64,000 nucleotides of DNA. Origin: CADEEN01 sp963751775 (GTDB taxonomy: Bacteria > Pseudomonadota > Gammaproteobacteria > Burkholderiales > Burkholderiaceae_C). Of the stretch, positions 26,781 to 36,323 are shown piece by piece. Made by a program: the position numbers and the translations under genes. How positions within the stretch are numbered: the stretch's first letter is position 1; each line of letters opens with the position of its first letter. Below the pieces are notes generated by a model. That model did not search any database, was not told where the DNA came from, and saw nothing but the letters and a program-made list of their open reading frames with translations. Location: positions 1 to 64,000 of the forward strand of contig CAVVVW010000032.1 of assembly GCA_963751775.1 (NCBI GenBank). Reading direction: 5' to 3'.

Positions 26781-28853
26781 TTACCGCGCGAGGACTTCTT
26801 GCACCGTCGCCGCGACGTTTGCCGCGGTCAGGTTGAAGTGCTTGAACAGCGCCGGCGCCGGCGCGCTTTCGCCATAGGTGTCGATGCCGACCACCGCCGC
26901 GCAGCCGTACTTCCACCAGCCGTCGGTCACGCCCGCTTCGACCGCGACGCGCGGCAGCCGGGGCGGCAGCACCTGCGACTTGTAGGCCACGCTCTGGCGG
27001 TCGAACACCGTCGTGCTCGGCATCGAGACCACGCGCACCGCGATGCCCTGGCTGGCCAGCAGTTGCTGCGCATGCAGCGCCAACTGGACCTCGCTGCCGG
27101 TGGCGACGATCACCGCCTGCGCGGCGCGCCGAAGGCCGACCTCGGCCGGCTCGGCCAGCACGTAGGCGCCCAGGCTGATGGTGTCGAGCGTGGCCTTGGG
27201 CAGGTAAGGCAGGTTCTGCCGCGACAACAGCAATGCGCTCGGCCGCGCGCGGTTGCCGAGCGCCACCGCCCAGGCCGCCGCGGTTTCTGCCGTATCGGCC
27301 GGGCGCCAGACATCCAGGCCCGGAATCAGGCGCAGGCTGGCCGCGTGCTCGACGCTCTGGTGCGTCGGCCCGTCTTCGCCCAGGCCGATCGAGTCGTGGG
27401 TGAAGACATGGATCACGCGCTGCTTCATCAGCGCGGCCATGCGGATCGCATTGCGGTTGTAGTCGGAAAAGGTCAGGAAGGTGCCGCCGTAGGGGATGAA
27501 GCCGCCGTGCAGCGCGACGCCGTTCATCACCGCGGCCATGCCGAACTCGCGCACGCCGTAGTTGATGTGGCGGCCGCCGTTGGGCGTGCCGGCGGCGTCG
27601 AAGCGCAGCGCCGTTGCGCTGGCGGTATTGGTCAGGTTCGAGCCGGTCAGGTCGGCCGAGCCGCCGAGCATTTCCGGCAGCGCGGCCGTGAAGGCCTCGA
27701 GCACGAGCTGGCTGGCCTTGCGCGAGGCCACCGTCTCGGCCTTGCCGTGCGCGGCCACCATCGCGTCGACCACCGTCTGGGCAAAGCCCTTGGGCAGATC
27801 GCCCTTGGTGCGGCGCACGAAGGCCGCCGCCTGTTCGGGCAGCGCGGCCTTGTAGGCGGCCAGCTTCGCCTCCCACGCCGCCTCGGCCTCGGCGCCGCGG
27901 GCCTTGGCGTCCCAGGCCGTGTAGGCGGCTTCGGGGATGACGAACGGCTCGTGTGTCCAGCCGAGCGCGGCGCGCGTGAGCTTGATCTCGTCGGCACCCA
28001 GCGCCTCGCCATGCGCCTTGGCGGTGCCGGCGCGATTGGGCGAGCCACGGCCGATGCTGGTGCGGGCGACGATCAGCGTCGGCCCGCCGCTGCCGAGCTT
28101 GGCCCGGGCGATGGCGGCATCGACGGCGGCGACGTCGTGCCCGTCCACGTCGCGAATCACGTTCCAGCCATAGGCCTCGAAGCGCTTGGCGCTGTCGTCG
28201 ACGAACCAGGGTTCGACGCGGCCGTCGATGCTGATGCCGTTGTGGTCGTAGATCGCGATCAGCTTGTTCAGCTTCCACGCCGCCGCCAGGCCCGCGGCCT
28301 CGTGGCTGATGCCTTCCATCAGGCAGCCGTCGCCGAGAAACACGTAGGTACGGTGATCGACCAGCTCGTGGCCCGGGCGATTGAACTCGTGCGCCAGCAG
28401 CTTTTCGGCCAGCGCCATGCCCACCGCATTGGCCAGGCCCTGGCCCAGCGGGCCGGTGGTCGTTTCCACGCCGGGCGTGACGCCGACCTCGGGGTGGCCC
28501 GGCGTCTTGCTGTGCAGCTGCCGGAAGTTGCGCAGCTCGCTCATCGGCAGGTCGTAGCCGGTGAGGTGCAGCAGTGCATACAGCAGCATCGAGGCATGGC
28601 CGTTGGACAGCACGAAGCGATCCCGTCCCGGCCATTGCGGGTCGGTCGGGTTGTGCCGCAGGTGTCGGCCCCAAAGGGCGACGGCGATCTCGGCCATGCC
28701 CATCGGCGCGCCAGGGTGGCCCGAGTTGGCCTGCTGCACGGCGTCCATGGCCAGCGCACGGATGGCGTTGGCCATCAGCGCGTCGCGGCTGGAACTGGAT
28801 AGCGGCGCCGGGGCGCTCGTGTCGGGGACGCGTTGGGTGTCGAGGCTGGACAT
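26781..28853 (-). CDS. tkt: Transketolase
   Basis: A thiamine-diphosphate enzyme of 690 residues, intact and full length. It exchanges two-carbon units between ketose and aldose phosphates in the pentose phosphate pathway. Motifs include ANSGHPGAPMGMAEIAVALW, FVLSNGHASMLLYALLH, the ThDP motif FLGDGCLMEGISHEA to YDHNGISIDG, the pyrimidine-domain EFGMAAVMNGVALHGG, and DSIGLGEDGPTHQSVEH. The ATG at 28853 gives MSSLDTQ; an alternative downstream methionine would remove the non-conserved first residues. It leads the tkt-gapA operon. Confidence 0.97.
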   Translation of the reverse strand: MSSLDTQRVPDTSAPAPLSSSSRDALMANAIRALAMDAVQQANSGHPGAPMGMAEIAVALWGRHLRHNPTDPQWPGRDRFVLSNGHASMLLYALLHLTGYDLPMSELRNFRQLHSKTPGHPEVGVTPGVETTTGPLGQGLANAVGMALAEKLLAHEFNRPGHELVDHRTYVFLGDGCLMEGISHEAAGLAAAWKLNKLIAIYDHNGISIDGRVEPWFVDDSAKRFEAYGWNVIRDVDGHDVAAVDAAIARAKLGSGGPTLIVARTSIGRGSPNRAGTAKAHGEALGADEIKLTRAALGWTHEPFVIPEAAYTAWDAKARGAEAEAAWEAKLAAYKAALPEQAAAFVRRTKGDLPKGFAQTVVDAMVAAHGKAETVASRKASQLVLEAFTAALPEMLGGSADLTGSNLTNTASATALRFDAAGTPNGGRHINYGVREFGMAAVMNGVALHGGFIPYGGTFLTFSDYNRNAIRMAALMKQRVIHVFTHDSIGLGEDGPTHQSVEHAASLRLIPGLDVWRPADTAETAAAWAVALGNRARPSALLLSRQNLPYLPKATLDTISLGAYVLAEPAEVGLRRAAQAVIVATGSEVQLALHAQQLLASQGIAVRVVSMPSTTVFDRQSVAYKSQVLPPRLPRVAVEAGVTDGWWKYGCAAVVGIDTYGESAPAPALFKHFNLTAANVAATVQEVLAR

Positions 28854-29006
28854 GCTGGGCTGACCGGTGGGGCGGCGACTTGCCGCGGAGGCAGAACGTG
28901 CGATTTTAAGCGGCGAGCAGGCGCTGGCTTGCGTTGCATCAAGCAAGGCCCGCACCAGGCTGCGCCGCCGGGTCCATCATCGAGTCTCGAACTCGATCCC
29001 GCGATC

Positions 29007-29582
29007 ATGACTGCATCCGCCCTCACCGTGATTCGCCAGGAGCATGCCGCGCTGGCGGCCATGCTGCGCTCGCTGCCGCTGCTGCTGGAACATTCGCGCC
29101 GGCAAGACGAGTTGCCGGATTTCGGATTGCTGCGGGCGATGCTGTTCTACATCGACGAGTTCCCCGAGCGCGTGCACCACCGCAAGGAGGACGAGTTGCT
29201 GTTCCCGCGCCTGCGCTCGCGCTGCCCGGAACTGGCGGCCACGCTGGACCAACTCGAGCGCGACCACGAGCATGGCGAGCGCGCGATCCGCGACCTCGAG
29301 CACGCCTTGCTCGCCTTCGAGGTGCTCGGCGCACCGCGCCGCGACGCGTTCGAGCATGCGGTGCGGGGCTATGTCGAGTTCTACCTGCATCACATGGCGC
29401 TCGAGGAAGACCACGTCCTGCCCGCCGCGCAGCGCGTGCTCGACGCGGCCGACTGGACTGCCATCGATGCCGCCTTCGCCGCCAATCGCGACCCCTTGAC
29501 CGGCCACGAGCCGGAGGACTTGTACCGGCCGCTGTTCTCGCGCATCGCCAACCGCGCGCCGGCGCCGGTGGGCCTGGGGTAG
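29007..29582 (+). CDS. Hemerythrin HHE domain protein
   Basis: This 191-residue, all-helical protein carries the di-iron hemerythrin-like fold: H13 in RQEHAALAAML, H57/H58 and E61 in ERVHHRKEDELLFP, H87/H89 in LERDHEHGER, and the pair in FYLHHMALEEDHVLP. Such proteins bind oxygen, nitric oxide or iron, or act in oxidative and nitrosative stress. It is encoded divergently from tkt, 153 bases away. The ATG at 29007 precedes the first conserved histidine by 12 residues. The physiological ligand is not evident. Confidence 0.85.
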   Translation: MTASALTVIRQEHAALAAMLRSLPLLLEHSRRQDELPDFGLLRAMLFYIDEFPERVHHRKEDELLFPRLRSRCPELAATLDQLERDHEHGERAIRDLEHALLAFEVLGAPRRDAFEHAVRGYVEFYLHHMALEEDHVLPAAQRVLDAADWTAIDAAFAANRDPLTGHEPEDLYRPLFSRIANRAPAPVGLG

Positions 29583-29610
29583 TCGATCGGCGCGCCTACA
29601 CTGCGCGCCG

Positions 29611-30332
29611 ATGCCCTTGGTTCAGCCACCCGCCCTGATCCTCGCCGCGGGCCGCGGCGAGCGCATGCGCCCGCTCACGGACCACTGCCCGAAGCCGTTG
29701 TTGCGCGTGCACGGCAAGGCGCTGATCGAGTGGCACCTCGAAGCCCTGGCTCGCGCCGGCGTGCGCCAGGTGGTGATCAACACCGCCTGGCTCGAAGCGC
29801 AGTTCCCGGCCGTGCTCGGCGATGGTTCGCGCTGGGGCCTGTCGATCCGCTATTCGCCCGAAGGCCGCGACCATGGCGGCGCGCTCGAGACCGCCGGCGG
29901 CATCGCCACGGCCATGCCCTGGCTCGCGGCGCCCGACGGCGACAGCTTCTGGGTCGTCTCGGGCGACGTGTTCGTGCCCGGCTTCGCCTTCGCCGCGGCC
30001 GACGCCGCACGCTTTGCCGCCAGTCGCGAGTTGGCGCACTTGTGGTTGGTGGCCAACGCGGCGCACCACCCGCGGGGCGACTTCGGCATCGATGCCGCCA
30101 GCGGCCTGGCCACGACCGGCGAACCACGCCGCACCTGGGCCAGCGTCGGGCTGTTTCGCGCCGAGACTGTTCGCCGGCATCGCAGCCCGGAACCCGGCTT
30201 GCGCTGCGGCCCCGACTGGACGCTGCGCTCGCGGCAGGCCGGCTGGGCGCGCAGGCATGGGACGGGCGCTGGGCCGATGTCGGCACGCCCGAGCGCCTGG
30301 CGGCGCTGAACCAGGAACCTGCCCCGACGTGA
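29611..30332 (+). CDS. murU: MurU-like sugar-1-phosphate nucleotidylyltransferase (frame changes twice)
   Basis: A nucleotidylyltransferase of about 240 residues, probably N-acetylmuramate-1-phosphate uridylyltransferase of the cell-wall recycling route. Motifs are the pyrophosphorylase loop LILAAGRGERMRPLTDHCPK, KPLLRVHGKALIEWHLEAL, IRYSPEGRDHGGALETAGGI and WVVSGDVFV (metal-binding D). The frame changes near 30170 and again near 30200; the C-terminal WDGRWADVGTPERLAAL is in a third frame and ends at 30332. Its stop overlaps the ATG of the GNAT gene. MurU is preferred over other NTP transferases because of length and the DVGTPERL ending; the partner kinase gene is not adjacent. Confidence 0.75.
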
Positions 30333-30869
30333 TGCGCGGGCTCGAAACGCCGCGGCTGCTGCTCGAGCCGCAAACCGCGGCCCACGCCGAAGCGATGTTC
30401 GAGGTGCTCGGCGACCCGGCGATCTACCGCTTCGAGAACGCGCCGCCGGCGTCGCTCGAATCGCTGCGCGAGCGCTTCGCAAAGCTCGAGACGAGGCGCT
30501 CGGGCGACGGCCGCGAGCAATGGCTGAACTGGGTGCTGCGCCGGCGCGGCGGCGATCTGATCGGCTACGTGCAGGCCACGGTGCGGGGTGACGGCCAGGC
30601 CTTCGTCGCCTACGTGCTCGGCAGCGCGCACTGGGGCCAGGGCCTGGCCAGCGAAGCGGTCGCGGCCGTGCTCGGCTGAACTGGCCACAGCAGCTACGGC
30701 GTGCACACCGCGTTGGCGGTGTTCAAGCGCGGCCAACGCGCGCTCGCGGCGGCTGCTCGAACGGCTGGGCTTTGCCGCCGCCGACGCCGCCGACGCGCTG
30801 CGCCTGGCCGTCGACGCCGACGAAGACTTGATGCAGCGACGCATTGCGGCTACGGTCCCGGCACGATGA
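30332..30869 (+). CDS. GNAT-family N-acetyltransferase (frame changes twice)
   Basis: A protein of about 179 residues of the RimJ/RimL-type GNAT group. It begins METPRLLLEP-like (MRGLETPRLLLEPQTAAHAE) and continues with VLGDPAIYRFENAPPAS and YVQATVRGDGQAFVAYVLG. The acetyl-CoA loop equivalent is HWGQGLASEAVAAVL, followed after frame changes near 30675 and 30735 by SRRLLERLGFAAADAAD, the usual C-terminal segment. The acceptor substrate is unknown. Translation is coupled to the genes on both sides by overlapping stop and start codons. Confidence 0.78.
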
Positions 30870-31491
30870 AAGTCATCACCTTCTGGTTCGACCCGGTCTC
30901 GCCGTTCGCCTACCTCGCCTTCGAGCAACTGCCGCAGGTGCTCGAGGGTTGCAGCTACGCCGTCGAGTACCGGCCGGTGTTGTTCGCCGGGCTGCTCGCG
31001 CATTGGGGCCAGAAGGGGCCGGCCGAGGTCGAACCCAAGCGCGCCTGGACCTTTCGCCACGTCGCCTGGCTGGCGCACCAGCACGGGATCGCGCTGGAGG
31101 TGCCCGCCGTGCATCCGTTCAACCCGCTGCCGCTGCTGCGGCTGGCGCTGGCCTGCGGCCCGAACCGGCGCATCGTCGAGGCGCTGATGCGGCATGTCTG
31201 GGTCGGCGGCGCCGACGCGGCCGATCCGTCGCGCCTCGCCGCGCTGACCCAGCGCCTGGCGCCGGCGCGCGACCCGGCCGTCGGTCGAGGTGAAGAACCA
31301 GTTGCGCGCCGCCACCGACCTGGCCATCACGCCGCGGCGTGTTCGGCGTGCCGACCTTCGAGCTCGACGGCCGGCTCTTCTGGGGCGTCGACGCGCTGCC
31401 GATGCTGCGCGCCGCGCTGCGCGGCGAGGCCTGGTTCGACGGCCCGGCATGGGACGCCGCCGCGCAGGCCCGACCCGGCGTCGCGCGCTGA
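30866..31491 (+). CDS. DsbA-fold 2-hydroxychromene-2-carboxylate isomerase family protein (frame changes twice)
   Basis: A thioredoxin-fold protein of about 208 residues related to kappa-class GST and HCCA isomerase. The N terminus VITFWFDPVSPFAYLAFEQL holds the catalytic-site serine region, followed by VEYRPVLFAGLLAHWGQKGP and the helical insert. After frame changes near 31280 and 31335 the C-terminal GVFGVPTFELDGRLFWGVDA ends at 31491. The family isomerises aromatic-degradation intermediates with glutathione; many members have other, unknown substrates, and no naphthalene-type pathway genes are nearby. The ATG overlaps the GNAT stop. Confidence 0.8.
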
Positions 31492-31497
31492 ACGGCT

Positions 31498-33838
31498 CTA
31501 CCGGCTGGCCACCGTGTCGGCCACGGCCAGCGCGGTCATGTTGACGACCCGGCGCACGGTCGACGACGGCGTCAGGATGTGCACCGCCCGTGCCGCGCCG
31601 AGCAGCACCGGGCCGACCGTGACGCCGTGGCCGCTGGTGACCTTGAGCACGTTGAACAGGATGTTGGCCGCGTCGAGGTTGGGCAGCAGCAACAGGTTGG
31701 CCTCGCCGGTCAACGTGCTGCCGGGCAGGAAGCTTTGCCGAACGTCTTCCGACAATGCGGCGTCGCCGTGCATCTCGCCGTCGCAGGGCAGGTCCGGGCG
31801 CAGGGCCTTGAACAGCTCGGCGGCGCGACGCATGCGCTTGGCCGAGGGCCGCGACGACGAGCCGAACATCGAGTGCGAGACGAAGGCCACCCGTCGGCGA
31901 GACGCCGAAGCGGCGCAATTCGTCGACGGCCAGCGCTGCGATCTCGGCCAGTTGCTCGGCACTGGGTTCGTCGCTGACGAAGGTGTCGGCCAGGAACAGG
32001 GTGCGGTCGCCGAGCAGCAGCGCGTTCATGGTGGCGAAGTTGGCCGCGCCGGCACGCAGGCCGATCACGTCGCGCACATGCTGGAGGTGGACCTCGAAGC
32101 GGCCGACCAGGCCGCACAGCATCGCATCGGCATCGCCGCGACGCAGCAGCATGGCCGAGATCAGCGTGTTGGAGCGCCGCAATGCCGCCTTGGCCATGCT
32201 CGGCGTCACGCCTTCGCGCCCCATCAGGTGCTGGTAGTCCTCCCAGCAGGCGCGGTAGCGCGGGTCGTCTTCGGGATTGACGAATTCGATGTCGGTGCCC
32301 AGCTTCAGGCGCAGCCCCGCGCGCTCGATGCGCGCCAGCATCACCGCCGGGCGCCCGACCAGGATCGGCCGCGCCAGGCCTTCGTCGACCACCACCTGCA
32401 CCGCGCGCAGCACGCGCTCGTCTTCGCCCTCGGCGTAGACGACGCGCCCGGCGCCCTTGGCGACCGCGCCCTTGGCCGCGCCAAAGACCGGGCGCATGAC
32501 CATGCCGGTCTGGTAGACGAAGCGCGACAGCGACTGGCGATAGGCATCGAGATCGGCGATCGGCCGCGCGGCCACGCCACTCGCGGCCGCGGCCTCGGCC
32601 ACCGCCGGTGCGATGCGCAGGATCAGCCGCGAGTCGAAGGGCTTGGGGATGATGTAGTCGGGGCCGAAGCTGAGTTCCTGGCCGGCATAGGCGGCAGCCA
32701 CTTCGTCGCTGATCTCGGCCTTGGCCAGGGCCGCGATCTCGCGCACGCAGGCCAGCTTCATGGCCTCGGTGATGCGCGTGGCGCCGCAGTCGAGCGCGCC
32801 GCGGAAGATGTAGGGGAAACAGAGGACGTTGTTGACCTGGTTCGGATAATCCGAACGGCCGGTGGCGATGATGCAATCGGGCCGCGCCTGGCGCGCCAGT
32901 TCGGGCCGGATCTCGGGCTCGGGGTTGGCCAGCGCCAGGATGATCGGCTGGCTGGCCATGCTGGTGACCATCGCCGGCGTCAGCGACGCCGGCGGCCGAG
33001 CAGCCGAGGAAGAAATCGCAGCCGACCATCACGTCGGCCAAGCGTGCGCGCCTCGGTCTTCTGGCAGTAGCGCTGCTTGCTCTCGTCGAGCTTGCCGCTC
33101 CTCGACGTCGTCGCGCTCGTGCTGGATGACGCCGCGGGAATCGACGACGAAGATGTTCTCGCGCTTCACGCCCAGCCCGACCATGATGTCCAGGCAGGCG
33201 ATTGCCGCGGCGCCGGCGCCCGAGGACACCAGCTTGATCGCACCGATGTCCTTGCCGACGAGTTCCAGCCCGTTGAGCAGCGCGGCCCCGGAGATGATCG
33301 CCGTGCCATGCTGGTCGTCGTGGAAGACCGGAATCTTCAGCCGCTCCTTGAGCTTGCGCTCGATGTAGAAGCACTCCGGCGCCTTGATGTCTTCGAGGTT
33401 GATGCCGCCCAGCGTGGGCTCGAGCGCGGCAATGACCTCGATCAACTTGTCGGGGTCCTTCTCGGCCAGTTCGAGATCGAAGACGTCGATGCCGGCGAAC
33501 TTCTTGAACAGGCAGCCCTTGCCCTCCATCACCGGCTTGGCGGCCAGCGGGCCGATGTCGCCCAGGCCGAGCACGGCCGTGCCGTTGGTCACCACGCCGA
33601 CCAGGTTGGCGCGCGAGGTGAACTCGGCGGCCCGACCCGGATCGGCCTGGATCGCCAGGCAGGGGTAGGCCACGCCGGGCGAGTAGGCCAGCGACAGGTC
33701 GCGCTGGTTGGCCAGCGGCTTGGTCGGCGTGATCGAGATCTTGCCGCGGGTGGGCGCGCGGTGGTACTCGTAGGCGGCGTCGCGCAGGGCCTGTTCGGCC
33801 GGTGAAAGCGAGGCGTCGTCGGTCTTGGTCGGTTCCAT
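31498..33838 (-). CDS. maeB: NADP-dependent malic enzyme with phosphotransacetylase-like domain (frame changes about four times)
   Basis: A MaeB-type enzyme of about 780 residues that decarboxylates malate to pyruvate with NADP. The malic domain shows YEYHRAPTRGKISITPTKPL, LAYSPGVAYPCLAI, NGTAVLGLGDIGPLAAKPVM and FHDDQHGTAIISGAALLN; the NAD(P)-binding domain follows (KLVSSGAGAAAIACLDIMV). The C-terminal 320 residues are phosphotransacetylase-like (RVVYAEGEDERVLRAVQVVV), a regulatory, normally non-catalytic module. Frame changes lie near 33100, 33043, 33000 and 31893. It is on the same strand as pgk, 69 bases downstream. Confidence 0.92.
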
Positions 33839-33906
33839 GGGGCTTGTCTCCTGTGGCCTGAACAGGCTCTGGGTGCAGCGTAGCGCGGAATGCGTGCGCC
33901 GGGGGG

Positions 33907-35100
33907 TCAGCGCGCCGCGCGGCGCTGCAGAATTTCGAACGCCGGCAGCGTCTTGCCTTCGAGCACCTCGAGGAAGGCGCCGCCGCCGGTCGAGATGTAG
34001 CCGATGTCACCCTCGATGCCGTACTTGGCGATCGCCGCCAGCGTGTCGCCACCGCCGGCGATCGAGAAGGCGCTGCTCGCGGCGATCGCGCGGGCGACGG
34101 TCTCGGTGCCCTTGGCGAAGGCGTCGAACTCGAACACGCCGACCGGGCCGTTCCAGACGATGGTGCCGGCAGCCTTCAGTTGATCGGCCAGGCGGGCGGC
34201 GGTCTGCGGCCCGATATCGAGGATCAGGTCGTCGGCGGCCACGTCGGTGGCGGCTTTCACCGTCGCCTTCGCATCGGCGGCGAAGGTCTTGGCGGTGACG
34301 ACGTCGGTCGGGATCGGTACCGCAGCGCCGCGTGCGGCCATCGCGGCGATGACCGCCCGGGCCTGGTCGACCAGGTCGGGTTCGGCCAGGCTCTTGCCGA
34401 TCGGCAGCCCGGCCGCAAGCAGGAAGGTGTTGGCGATGCCGCCACCGACGATCAGCCCATCGACCTTGGCGGCCAGGCTTTGCAGGATGGTCAGCTTGGT
34501 GCTGACCTTGGAACCGGCGACGATCGCCAGCAGCGGACGCCTGGGCTTGGCCAGCGCCTTGCCGATGGCGTCGATCTCGGCCGCCAGCAGCGGGCCGGCG
34601 CAGGCGATCTTGGCGAACTGCGCAATGCCGTAGGTGCTGGCCTCGGCGCGGTGTGCGGTGCCGAAGGCGTCGTGCACGAAGATGTCGCACAGGGCGGCCA
34701 TCTTGCGTGCCAGCGCCTCGTCGTTCTTCTTCTCGCCCTTGTTGACGCGGCAGTTCTCGAGCAGCACCACCTGCCCCGGCGTGACGTCGACGCCGTCGAC
34801 CCAGTCGCTGCGCAGTGGCACGCCGCGGCCCAGCAACTCGCTCAGGCGCGCCGCCACCGGCGCCAACGAATCCTCGGCCTTGAAGGCGCCCTCGGTCGGT
34901 CGGCCCAGATGCGAGGTGACCATCACCGCGGCGCCGGCATCGAGCGCCATGCGGATGCACGGCACCGAGGCCCGGATGCGCGTGTCTTCGGTGATGTGGC
35001 CGGCCGCGTCCTGCGGCACGTTGAGGTCGGCACGGATGAAGACCCGTTGGCCGGCGACGCGGCCCTGGGCGATCAGGTCGGTGAAGCGCAGAACGTCCAT
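33907..35100 (-). CDS. pgk: Phosphoglycerate kinase
   Basis: This intact 397-residue enzyme transfers phosphate from 1,3-bisphosphoglycerate to ADP. Motifs are RVFIRADLNVPQD, VMVTSHLGRPTEG, LLENCRVNKGEKKND, FVHDAFGTAHRAEAST, the hinge GSKVSTKLTILQSL, and the C-terminal nucleotide loops TIVWNGPVGVFEFDAF and SIAGGGDTLAAI. It works with gapA in lower glycolysis or the Calvin cycle, but is separated from tkt-gapA by about 5 kb including a plus-strand gene block. Confidence 0.97.
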   Translation of the reverse strand: MDVLRFTDLIAQGRVAGQRVFIRADLNVPQDAAGHITEDTRIRASVPCIRMALDAGAAVMVTSHLGRPTEGAFKAEDSLAPVAARLSELLGRGVPLRSDWVDGVDVTPGQVVLLENCRVNKGEKKNDEALARKMAALCDIFVHDAFGTAHRAEASTYGIAQFAKIACAGPLLAAEIDAIGKALAKPRRPLLAIVAGSKVSTKLTILQSLAAKVDGLIVGGGIANTFLLAAGLPIGKSLAEPDLVDQARAVIAAMAARGAAVPIPTDVVTAKTFAADAKATVKAATDVAADDLILDIGPQTAARLADQLKAAGTIVWNGPVGVFEFDAFAKGTETVARAIAASSAFSIAGGGDTLAAIAKYGIEGDIGYISTGGGAFLEVLEGKTLPAFEILQRRAAR

Positions 35101-35116
35101 CGGCTCATTCTAGGAG

Positions 35117-35446
35117 TCACCAGCCCAGGCCGAGCTTGAGCGCGAGCAACACCACGGTGCCGCTGACGATGGTGCCCAGGATGCCGCGGCGCCAGAAGTA
35201 GTACGCGCTGGCGACCAGCACGGCCGGCAAACGCGGGTCCTTCCAGGTCGAGATCAGTTCACCCTGCGTCAGCACGATCTCGGGCGCGACGACGGCCATC
35301 AGTGCGGCCAGCGGCGCATAACGCAAGCCCTGCTGCAGCCACGCGGGCAGCGGCAGGTCGCGCTCGGGCAGCAGGAAGAAGGCGCGCGTCAGCAGGGTCA
35401 GCAGCGCCAGGCCGATGATCGCGATCGTGCCTTCGACCAGGCTCAT
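35117..35446 (-). CDS. azlD: AzlD-family small membrane protein
   Basis: This 109-residue protein has about four membrane helices (IAIIGLALLTLLTRAFFLL, APLAALMAVVAPEIVL and further segments). AzlD is the small partner of AzlC in branched-chain amino acid or azaleucine export. It contains the family segment LTRAFFLLPE and ends in GTVVLLALKLGLGW. It lies 43 bases downstream of azlC and 16 bases upstream of pgk on the same strand. Confidence 0.88.
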   Translation of the reverse strand: MSLVEGTIAIIGLALLTLLTRAFFLLPERDLPLPAWLQQGLRYAPLAALMAVVAPEIVLTQGELISTWKDPRLPAVLVASAYYFWRRGILGTIVSGTVVLLALKLGLGW

Positions 35447-35489
35447 CGGGTGCGCTCCACGCCTTGTGCCACGGCAACGGGTCGCAGGT

Positions 35490-36242
35490 TCATGTCAGAT
35501 CGTCCTCCGGCAGCGCGGGACGCGACGTGCTGTGATCCACCAGCAGGCCGATCGCCACCGCGACGGCGATCGCCACCACGATATTGAGCTTGAGCGGCAG
35601 CGCATAGGCGGCAACCGCCGCGCAGCCGGCGACCGCTGCTGCAATCAGCGTGGCGCGGTCGGCGACCAGCGAATACAGCAGGCCCAGCAACGCCAGCGTG
35701 CCGGCGAAGCCCAGGCCCCAGGCGCTCGGAATGCGATCGGCGAGCAGGATGCCGGCCAGTGAGGGCACCTGCCAGGAAGTCCAGTTGGTCACCACCCCGC
35801 CCCAGAAGTACGGCCGCTGCTCGGGCGCCGGTCGGGGTTCGGGAAAGCGGCGCATGAAGATCACGAAGTTGAGATCGGCAGTGAAGTAGCCCATCCGCAC
35901 CCGCTGCCAGAACGGCAGGTGCGCGAGGTAGGGCCGCCAGCCGGCGCTGAATACGATGAAGCGCAGGTTGACGCAGAACGCCGTGGCCCAGACGACCCAG
36001 AGCGGCGCACCGCCGGTCATCAGCGGCAACACCGCCAATTGCGCGCTGCCGGCGAAGACAAGCAGTGACATCAGCAGCGCCAGCGGCAGCGGCAGTCCGC
36101 TCTTGGCCATGGCCACGCCGGTAAGCAGCCCCCAGGCGGCAATGCCCAGCGACACGCCGGCCATGTCGTGCGCGCCGCGGGCGAACTCGGGGTGGCGCCA
36201 CAGCGGTGGCGGCGCCAGAGGCGACAGACTCATCGGTCGCAT
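35490..36242 (-). CDS. azlC: AzlC-family branched-chain amino acid permease
   Basis: A permease of about 250 residues with about six to eight membrane helices. Characteristic segments are FARGAHDMAGVSLGIAAWG, LLVFAGSAQLAVLPLM, the AFCVNLRFIVFSAGWRPYL motif and GYFTADLNFVIFMRR. With AzlD it would export branched-chain amino acids such as leucine or valine. Candidate starts are GTG 36254, ATG 36242 and ATG 36233, all within eight codons; none has a strong ribosome binding site. An Lrp-type regulator, often nearby, is not present. Confidence 0.88.
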   Translation of the reverse strand: MRPMSLSPLAPPPLWRHPEFARGAHDMAGVSLGIAAWGLLTGVAMAKSGLPLPLALLMSLLVFAGSAQLAVLPLMTGGAPLWVVWATAFCVNLRFIVFSAGWRPYLAHLPFWQRVRMGYFTADLNFVIFMRRFPEPRPAPEQRPYFWGGVVTNWTSWQVPSLAGILLADRIPSAWGLGFAGTLALLGLLYSLVADRATLIAAAVAGCAAVAAYALPLKLNIVVAIAVAVAIGLLVDHSTSRPALPEDDLT

Positions 36243-36323
36243 TGTCGCCGTCACGACGACGTCGCGTGCACGGCGCGCCGGCTTGCCCGCCTTGGCCGCC
36301 TTGGCCGCAGGCGGATGACCGCG

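Noticed and set aside
29777..32971. A very long minus-strand open frame across murU, GNAT and maeB
   Set aside because: Only the maeB part has conserved protein motifs. The rest is antisense to well-supported plus-strand genes, an effect of high GC with few stop codons.
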